Below, in pieces: positions 1 through 4,884 of a stretch of DNA of 16,870 bases. Position 1 is the first letter of the stretch; each line of letters begins with the position of its first letter. Source of the DNA: JANNMJ01 sp031397815 (lineage in GTDB: Bacteria; Bacteroidota; Bacteroidia; Cytophagales; Hymenobacteraceae); assembly GCA_031397815.1 (NCBI GenBank), contig JANNMJ010000237.1, positions 1 through 16,870 on the forward strand. The letters run 5' to 3'. The notes below the pieces were generated by a model. The model ran no database searches, had not been told where the DNA came from, and worked only from the letters and a program-made list of their open reading frames with translations. The position numbers and the translations under genes were made by a program.

Positions 1-79
1 TGGCCAGCTCTGTCCCAGAGATGGCGTCAAGATGACGTTGATAGGCGAATCAACGCCGTCTCTGGGACAGAGCCGGCCA
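1..79. repeat. Long palindrome with two small internal hairpins
   Basis: Bases 1-27 are complementary to 53-79 over 27 pairs, with one mismatch (A6/C74) and one G-T pair (22/58). Inside the arms two smaller hairpins can form instead: CGTCA/TGACG at 25-29 and 33-37, and TTGAT/ATCAA at 38-42 and 49-53, giving a three-way junction. No T run follows, so it is not a typical terminator. It touches the window edge and may continue to the left. It resembles the end of a small mobile palindrome, but I do not recognise a named family. Confidence 0.75.
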
Positions 80-86
80 CGCGAAT

Positions 87-463
87 CCTGATACTTTCAA
101 ATGCTACCCTGATACTTTCAAACGCCACCCTGATACTTACAAACGCCACCCTGATACTTACAAACGCCACCCTGATACTTACAAACGCCACCCTGATACT
201 TACAAATGCCAACCTGATACTTACAAACGCAACCTTGATACCGTTTCTCGTTTTTAACAGCCTCACAAATGCCACCCTGATACTTTCAAACGTCACCTTG
301 ATACCGTTTCTCGTTTTTAAACCTCTCACAAACGCCACCTTGATACTTACAAACGTCACCTTGATACCGTTTTTCGTTTTTAAACCTCTTACAAACGTCA
401 CCTTGATACTCACAAACCCCACCCTGATACTTACAAACCCCACCCTGATAACCCCAAACGCCC
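87..463. repeat. 21-bp tandem repeat array with 63-bp higher-order units
   Basis: Eleven units of exactly 21 bp (core CTGATACTTACAAAC; starts 87, 108, 129, 150, 171, 192, 213, 276, 339, 402, 423) are joined by three 42-bp composite units (starts 234, 297, 360) that keep the repeat ends but carry an inserted T-rich CCGTTTCTCGTTTTTAA segment. A degenerate last unit starts at 444. From 234 to 422, long and short units alternate, giving three 63-bp higher-order repeats. Because 21 is a multiple of three, both strands stay open: the minus strand reads as a heptapeptide repeat (SIRVAFV) and the plus strand as TNATLIL. I treat these as by-products of the period. There are no spacers, so this is not a CRISPR. 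The array ends 19 bp before the rnpB promoter box. Confidence 0.93.
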
Positions 464-481
464 GCCCCACCACGTAGGCGC

Positions 482-489
482 TACCTTTG
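482..489 (+). promoter_or_regulatory. Bacteroidota -7 box for rnpB
   Basis: TACCTTTG is an exact match to the Bacteroidota sigma-A -7 consensus TAnnTTTG. It ends 7 nt before the base where the P1 helix of RNase P RNA begins (497), which is the expected distance to a transcription start. No clear -33 TTG element is visible upstream. Confidence 0.75.
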
Positions 490-496
490 CCCCCAA

Positions 497-888
497 CCGA
501 CAAGCCATCCTATCGCTGCGGCCCAATCGGGGCCGGAGAGGAAAGTCCGGGCAACGCAGGGCGGCCTGCTTCCTAACGGGAAGGCGCGAAACGGGGCGAC
601 TGCTTCGTGACAGCCAGTGCCACAGAAAATAACCGCCACGCCCCTCGGGGTGCGGTAAGGGTGAAAAGGTAGGGTAAGAGCCTACCAGCGGACCGGCAAC
701 GGTTTCGGCTGGGTAAACCTCAGGCGTTGAAAGCCCAAATAGGCCGATACGACCGGCAACGGTCAGCGGGCGGCCCGTCCGTGTCGGTGGGTAGGGCGAT
801 GGAGCCTTTCGGCGACGACTGGCCTAGATAAATGATAGGACGTGCCGTTTCGGCGGCACCGACAGAACCCGGCTTATCGGCTTGTCGG
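497..888 (+). ncRNA. rnpB: RNase P RNA, bacterial class A
   Basis: This is the catalytic RNA of ribonuclease P, which removes the 5' leader of tRNA precursors. The universally conserved segments are present in order: GAGGAAAGTCC near 538-548, the ACAGAAAATAACCGCC segment near 621-636, the GGTGAAAAGGT and TAAGAGCCTACC region near 659-687, TAGATAAATGATAGGA at 825-840 and ACAGAACCCGGCTTA at 862-876. Ends were set by the P1 helix: 497-506 pairs perfectly with 879-888. A 13-nt hairpin sequence with a GCAA tetraloop occurs twice, at 691-703 (about the P9 position) and 751-763 (P15-P17 region). Promoter and terminator are both visible, so it is a single-gene transcript. Confidence 0.97.
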
Positions 889-903
889 CCCGGTTTTAGG
901 TAA

Positions 904-946
904 GCGCCCGGCGTGCCACTTCCAGTGAGCGCGCCGGGCGTTTTCT
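904..946 (+). terminator. rnpB terminator
   Basis: CGCCCGGCG at 905-913 pairs with CGCCGGGCG at 932-940, followed by a T-rich tail (TTTTCTTT) from 941. It lies 16 nt after the rnpB 3' end and 41 nt before the next start codon. Confidence 0.85.
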
Positions 947-986
947 TTGTCGAACCGCCCGCAAAACACCTCCCACTCCGATTCCG

Positions 987-2144
987 ATGCCGAAGATTTT
1001 GATTATCGACGATGAGCGCGCCATCCGCGCCGCCCTGCGCGACATTCTCGCCTACGAAAGCTATGAAGTCGATGAAGCCGAAGACGGCGAAGCGGGCCTG
1101 AAAGCCCTCCAAAACACGCGCTACGACGCCGTGCTGTGCGATATCAAGATGCCCCGCCTCGACGGCATCGAAGTACTGGAGCGCGCCATGATCCTCGCGC
1201 CCGACGTGCCGTTCATTATGCTCTCCGCCCACGGCTCCATTGATACCGCCGTCGATGCGACCAAAAAAGGCGCGTTCGATTTCCTTCAGAAGCCACCCGA
1301 CCTCAACCGCCTCCTCGTCACGGTCCGCAACGCCCTCGACCGGCAGAAGCTCGTGGTCGAAACGAAGACGCTGAAGCGAAAAATCTCGAAGAAGTTTGAG
1401 ATGATCGGCGTCTCGCCCGCCCTCGAAGCCGTCCGGCAGCAGATCGACAAAGTCGCGCCGACCGATGCCCGCGTGCTCGTGACCGGCCCGAACGGTGCCG
1501 GGAAAGAGATGGTCGCCCGCCTGATTCACGAGAAATCGAACCGCGCCGACGGCCCGCTCGTCGAGGTAAACTGCGCGGCCATTCCGAGTGAGCTGATCGA
1601 GAGCGAGCTGTTTGGGCACGAAAAAGGCTCTTTCACGAGCGCCATCAAGCAGAAGCTCGGCAAGTTTGAGCAAGCCAACGGCGGCACGCTCTTCTTGGAC
1701 GAAATCGGCGATATGAGCCTCTCCGCGCAAGCTAAAGTGCTGCGGGCGTTGCAGGAGCACAAAATCACGCGCGTCGGCGGCGAGAAAGAGATCAACGTGG
1801 ATGTGCGCGTGGTAGCCGCCACAAACAAGGATCTACTCAAGGAAGTCGAAGCCCGCACCTTCCGCGAAGACCTTTACCACCGCCTCGGCGTCATCCTGAT
1901 TCACGTCCCGCCCCTCAACGACCGCCGCGACGACATTCCCGCCCTCGTCCAGAAATTCCTCGCCGACCTCGCCGCCGATTACGGCTCCAAGCCTAAGCGC
2001 ATCAGCAAAGGCGCCCTCGACTACCTCAAAGGCCTCGATTGGCGCGGCAACATCCGCGAGCTGCGCAACGTCACGGAACGCCTCGTGATTATGGGCGGCG
2101 ATGAGATTTCCGAAGACGATGCCCGCACATTCGCCCGGAAATAA
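987..2144 (+). CDS. NtrC-family response regulator lacking a DNA-binding domain
   Basis: This 385-residue protein has a receiver domain (about 1-120, phospho-acceptor D52 in CDIKMP, acidic pair D8/D9) followed by a sigma-54-type AAA+ domain (about 138-370). Visible AAA+ motifs are Walker A GPNGAGKE at 167-174, Walker B LFLDEIGD around 235-242, the REDLYHRL arginine-finger segment at 293-300 and sensor II GNIRELRN at 354-361. Two features are odd. The sigma-54 contact loop reads GSFTSA (214-219) instead of GAFTGA, keeping the F and T. The protein stops right after the AAA+ domain, with no Fis-type helix-turn-helix, whereas NtrC is about 80 residues longer. A terminator follows at once, so no displaced HTH lies downstream. 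It probably acts on sigma-54 polymerase without fixed enhancer binding, or through a partner. No histidine kinase gene is adjacent. The ATG start is well placed for the receiver domain. Confidence 0.93.
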   Translation: MPKILIIDDERAIRAALRDILAYESYEVDEAEDGEAGLKALQNTRYDAVLCDIKMPRLDGIEVLERAMILAPDVPFIMLSAHGSIDTAVDATKKGAFDFLQKPPDLNRLLVTVRNALDRQKLVVETKTLKRKISKKFEMIGVSPALEAVRQQIDKVAPTDARVLVTGPNGAGKEMVARLIHEKSNRADGPLVEVNCAAIPSELIESELFGHEKGSFTSAIKQKLGKFEQANGGTLFLDEIGDMSLSAQAKVLRALQEHKITRVGGEKEINVDVRVVAATNKDLLKEVEARTFREDLYHRLGVILIHVPPLNDRRDDIPALVQKFLADLAADYGSKPKRISKGALDYLKGLDWRGNIRELRNVTERLVIMGGDEISEDDARTFARK

Positions 2145-2159
2145 GGATTTTGGTGACTC

Positions 2160-2199
2160 AAAAAACTCCGGTACCGCGACGGCGGTACCGGAGTTTTTT
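2160..2199. terminator. Bidirectional terminator between convergent genes
   Basis: A perfect 17-bp stem (2160-2176 with 2183-2199) closes on a 6-nt loop, with A6 on one side and T6 on the other, so it can terminate both strands. The TAA stop codon of the minus-strand LuxE-like gene (2198-2200) overlaps the stem base, making this a very compact gene end. Confidence 0.93.
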
Positions 2200-3202
2200 A
2201 TGCCCCCGCCACCAGCAGATTGCACCCGCGCACATCCGCCGCATCAAAGCGACCGAGCACTTCATAAGTGCCGATCTGCGGATGACGGCGCGCCAAATCC
2301 TGCGTTTCCAGAAAGGCGCAGGTATCGAAATTGGCCAAATCGATGAGGTTCAGACCACCGCTGAGCCGGGCGCCGGAAACGTCGAGCGGGTCTTCGGGGT
2401 CGCGCAGCCGAATTTGCAGCCACGGCGTCTCGCGGAAATGGCCGTTTGCGGGCGCGTAGGCTTGCGAAAGCAGCTCCGTCATCCCGTATTCCGAGTGAAT
2501 CTGCGGCACCCCCAAGCCCGCCATCAGCTCGGCGTGCAGCTCTTCCCGAATCATCTCGCGGCGGCGCCCCTTCATCCCTCCCGTTTCCATCACGATGGTG
2601 CCCGGTGGCAGCTTCAACGGGCCACGCGCCTCTACCAAATCGAGCAGCGCATAGCTCACGCCGAGCAGCACGGGCGTGCGCCCCAGCTCAGCGGCGCGGT
2701 CGAGGTGTTCGAGCAGGCCCGAATAGTCGTGCAGGAAGAACGGGTCGGTCTCCTGCCCGCTCGCTTGAGCAAAATAATCCACCATCGCCACCAACGACGA
2801 CGCCCCCTGCTCCAAGTACGACGGCAAAAGCGCGCAAAACGTGAACTCCGTCAGCGGCTCGTACGTGGCTTCCCAGATGCGGGCGGCGTGCGTGCGGTAA
2901 TGCCCCCCATCGCGCACCAGATGCCGACTGCGGCTCATCCCGGTCGTCGCGCTACTCAGGAAAATCTCCGACGGTCCCCACACGCCCGTCTGCACGAGAT
3001 GCGATTTGAAGAAGCTGATCGGCAAAAACGGAATGTCGTCGAGGCGCGTCACGGTGGCCGGGTCGCGTCCCAAAGCTTTGAGCCACGCGGCGTAAATGGC
3101 GCAGTGATGCGCTTGGTATTCGAAAAGCTCCAACGCGGCCACTTCGGCCGTAGCCGCCGTCAGCGAGGGCAGCAAGCGTTGAAAATCAGACAGGAAGGTC
3201 AC
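2198..3202 (-). CDS. LuxE-like acyl-protein synthetase
   Basis: The product is about 334 residues and resembles the LuxE acyl-protein synthetase family, adenylate-forming enzymes that activate a carboxylic acid with ATP. Visible motifs (numbered from the GTG start) are a Ser/Thr-rich nucleotide loop SSATTGMS at 83-90, METGGMKGRR at 205-214, YGMTE at 239-243 and GRFDAADVRG at 317-326. No luxC, luxD or luciferase genes are near, so bioluminescence is not implied; in Bacteroidota such stand-alone homologues are usually of unknown substrate. I chose the GTG at 3202; a TTG at 3208 is in frame but lies inside a TAnnTTTG box, so transcription from that box would exclude it. The gene faces the response regulator and shares its terminator. 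Confidence 0.8.
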   Translation of the reverse strand: MTFLSDFQRLLPSLTAATAEVAALELFEYQAHHCAIYAAWLKALGRDPATVTRLDDIPFLPISFFKSHLVQTGVWGPSEIFLSSATTGMSRSRHLVRDGGHYRTHAARIWEATYEPLTEFTFCALLPSYLEQGASSLVAMVDYFAQASGQETDPFFLHDYSGLLEHLDRAAELGRTPVLLGVSYALLDLVEARGPLKLPPGTIVMETGGMKGRRREMIREELHAELMAGLGVPQIHSEYGMTELLSQAYAPANGHFRETPWLQIRLRDPEDPLDVSGARLSGGLNLIDLANFDTCAFLETQDLARRHPQIGTYEVLGRFDAADVRGCNLLVAGA

Positions 3203-3205
3203 GAG

Positions 3206-3213
3206 CAAAAGTA
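3206..3213 (-). promoter_or_regulatory. Possible -7 box of the LuxE-like gene
   Basis: On the minus strand TACTTTTG matches TAnnTTTG. The predicted transcription start would fall at about 3199-3200, on the GTG start codon, implying a leaderless or nearly leaderless transcript. No -33 element is evident, so a chance match is possible. Confidence 0.4.
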
Positions 3214-3324
3214 GGATAAGAAGCGAACCAGCACCGACGTTACCGCGTTTTCGCGAGAGTCGGCGTACATTTTGGGCGTCGTTGGCGTTATACGGTCATC
3301 TTTCACTTTCTGCGCTCTCTTCCC

Positions 3325-3906
3325 GTGAAGCCGTTGTTTTCATTTCGCACATTACTCGCGCTGACCCTAACCGCAGCCACGGCCGGGCTGCTGCTGGGCT
3401 GTGATAAAGAGGATGATTTTTCGAACATTCCCGAAATCGCCGTCAAAGGTGTCACCACCCGCGATTCCACGCTCATCGGCAACTCGCGCATCGTCACTGT
3501 CCTGCTCACCATCTCGTGGAAAGACGGCGACGGCGATTTGGGTTTCCTGAAAGACGACAGCGCAAACGCAGGCGACATAAATTACTTCCTCACGATTTAC
3601 AAGAAAAAGAACGGCGAGTTCCTCCGCGTCGACCCACAGGCATCAACCGCGTTCAGCGGACGGTTCCCGAATATGAGTCCGGAAGGCCCAAACAGCACCA
3701 AACCCTTCAAGCTGCGCGGCGATTTACGGTACAACATCAACTCGCCCGGCATTCGGGTATTCCCGACGGCTACGTCCACCATCGGCCTCATCAACGGAGT
3801 AGAAGAGAACTCACGTAAGGGCGATGTGCTGCGGTTCTCCGTCCAGATCAAGGACCGCGCGGGCAACCTCTCCAACGTAGTCACCACCCAAGACGTGACG
3901 CTTTAA
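3325..3906 (+). CDS. Secreted lipoprotein of unknown function
   Basis: This 193-residue protein starts with GTG and has a lipoprotein signal peptide: basic MKPLFSFR, a hydrophobic run, and lipobox LLLGC with the lipidated cysteine at 26. The mature part contains ISWKDGDGDLGF (about 63-74), a DGDGD-type acidic turn common in Bacteroidota envelope lipoproteins and possibly calcium-binding, and ends in an Ig-like edge strand (FSVQIKDRAGNLSNVVTT). The residue after the cysteine is D, followed by KEDD; in Bacteroidota, acidic residues near the lipidated cysteine can act as a surface-export signal, so surface exposure is possible. I do not recognise a named family. It appears to stand alone. Confidence 0.82.
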   Translation: MKPLFSFRTLLALTLTAATAGLLLGCDKEDDFSNIPEIAVKGVTTRDSTLIGNSRIVTVLLTISWKDGDGDLGFLKDDSANAGDINYFLTIYKKKNGEFLRVDPQASTAFSGRFPNMSPEGPNSTKPFKLRGDLRYNINSPGIRVFPTATSTIGLINGVEENSRKGDVLRFSVQIKDRAGNLSNVVTTQDVTL

Positions 3907-3911
3907 TGCGG

Positions 3912-3944
3912 TTAGCAAGCCATTAGCAGGTGTTTAGCAAGCAC
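3912..3944. repeat. 11-bp phased repeat after a stop codon
   Basis: TTAGCA recurs at 3912, 3923 and 3934, exactly 11 bp apart (units TTAGCAAGCCA, TTAGCAGGTGT, TTAGCAAGCAC), starting 5 bp after the lipoprotein stop codon. A further TTAGCAAG lies at 4018. Similar 11-bp arrays occur at 8311 and 10344. Confidence 0.65.
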
Positions 3945-3977
3945 TTGCGCGCCCTTCTGGGCGAATCCTTTAACACG

Positions 3978-4004
3978 AAGAGCCGAGCGGATGCCCGGCT
4001 CTTT
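3978..4004 (+). terminator. Probable terminator of the lipoprotein gene
   Basis: AAGAGCCG at 3978-3985 pairs with CGGCTCTT at 3996-4003 around a 10-nt loop. The T tail is short and interrupted (TTTGCGTTT), so efficiency may be low. Confidence 0.55.
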
Positions 4005-4047
4005 GCGTTTCCAGTCGTTAGCAAGTTGCTGCGGTCACGGCTGCGGC

Positions 4048-4605
4048 CTACTCATCGGCATCCTTTTCCTCTTTCTCTTCTTTGTCTTCCTTATCGTCCT
4101 GCGTCGCCGGAGTTTCCGTCTTCTCAAAAGGCTTCATCGTCGGATTATTAGACGATTTCCCAATCGTGATCGGGCCTTGGAACAACATCGCGTTGTCGGA
4201 ATCCTTCTCCTTGACCGTGTTATCCGCGTTCACGAGCACCCCGACGCGGTACGTGCCCGGCGGCACTTCCGCCTCCCCGAGCGGAACGTCCAACGCGTAC
4301 TCCTTCTTGCCCATGTGGTAGATGCCGTCCTCTTCAAACGTCTTGAAGAAAATCGGCTCCTTCCCCTCCTGATAGAGGTAGAGCTTCACGGTGAACGCGG
4401 GCGTCACCCACTTGGAGTTTTCGCCGTCGGAGAGCACCATAAAATGCACGCCTTTGAGCGTACGCGTAGGCGCATCGTACCCCTTGAAGTACATATTCTC
4501 CTCCAGATTGGTAGGGTAAAGATTGGTGTCTTTTACCGTCTGCCCGAAAGCCGGCGACGCGCACAACCCACTGACCAACAACGCGCTGAGCAACATTTTT
4601 TTCAT
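4048..4605 (-). CDS. Secreted CARDB-like protein with acidic tail
   Basis: From the ATG at 4605 the protein has 185 residues and a Sec signal peptide (MKKMLLSALLVSGLCASPAFGQ). The mature region reads like one CARDB-type beta-sandwich domain: an extracellular adhesion-like fold recognisable by the segment PPGTYRVGVLVNADNTV followed by KEKDSDNA, where an acidic N-x-V-x-E turn precedes a paired strand. The last 25 or so residues are low-complexity Lys/Asp/Glu (DDKEDKEEKEEKDADE), a flexible charged tail. An upstream GTG at 4671 would add 22 residues that hide the signal peptide, so I rejected it. The CARDB assignment is by pattern only. A perfect 10-bp inverted repeat lies immediately upstream. 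Confidence 0.75.
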   Translation of the reverse strand: MKKMLLSALLVSGLCASPAFGQTVKDTNLYPTNLEENMYFKGYDAPTRTLKGVHFMVLSDGENSKWVTPAFTVKLYLYQEGKEPIFFKTFEEDGIYHMGKKEYALDVPLGEAEVPPGTYRVGVLVNADNTVKEKDSDNAMLFQGPITIGKSSNNPTMKPFEKTETPATQDDKEDKEEKEEKDADE

Positions 4606-4610
4606 CTGAG

Positions 4611-4678
4611 TCGAAATGTGTGAAATGGTCTGATTCGCCGTTTTGCAAAGACGGGGCCAGCGTTTAACCACATTTCGA
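4611..4678. promoter_or_regulatory. Inverted repeat upstream of the CARDB-like gene
   Basis: TCGAAATGTG at 4611-4620 and CACATTTCGA at 4669-4678 are perfect inverted copies separated by 48 bp. The near copy ends 6 bp before the start codon of the minus-strand gene. It could be a pair of operator half sites or a long-range leader hairpin; no TAnnTTTG box was found. Confidence 0.45.
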
Positions 4679-4743
4679 TACTCATCCGAATTCGTGCGCC
4701 GCAGCTTGCGTAGCTAAGCAGTGCCCCAACTCTCAACGAGGAT

Positions 4744-4859
4744 TTTGTCATTGCGAGGAGAAGGCTTTGCGACGACGTGGCAATCCTCGCTTACTCGGCT
4801 ACGCGGCTGAGCCAACGCACCGAGCAAACGAGGATTGCTTCGTTCCTCGCAATGACAAA
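4744..4859. repeat. MITE-like palindromic element (TTTGTCATTGCGAGGA type)
   Basis: The 116-bp element has perfect 16-bp terminal inverted repeats (4744-4759 and 4844-4859), an inner perfect 10-bp pair (4780-4789 and 4829-4838) and a further CTCGG/CCGAG pair (4794-4798 and 4820-4824), so nearly the whole element can fold into one branched hairpin. The GTCATTGCGAGGA end is a sequence I recognise from dispersed intergenic repeats in many bacterial genomes. It has no coding capacity. It lies just after the end of the E1 gene, before the next minus-strand gene. Confidence 0.8.
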
Positions 4860-4884
4860 GGCGGAAAACCTTCCGAGCAAACGC

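Noticed and set aside
87..463. CRISPR array
   Set aside because: Units are contiguous with no unique spacers, and no cas gene is nearby.
27..503. 158-residue minus-strand ORF with heptapeptide repeats (SIRVAFV)
   Set aside because: It exists because the DNA repeat period is 21 bp; the opposite strand is equally open, it overlaps the rnpB promoter and RNA start, and it ends in palindrome sequence. No signal peptide or known fold.
720..1760. 346-residue minus-strand ORF
   Set aside because: Runs through rnpB and antisense to the response regulator; a GC-rich shadow frame.
2198..3202. Bioluminescence operon
   Set aside because: Only a LuxE-like protein is present; no luxA, luxB, luxC or luxD homologue lies in the window.
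2150..3214. 354-residue plus-strand ORF
   Set aside because: Antisense shadow of the LuxE-like gene, Arg/His/Gln-rich, and would begin inside the bidirectional terminator.
3991..4623. 210-residue plus-strand ORF
   Set aside because: Antisense to the CARDB-like secreted protein, which has a clear signal peptide.
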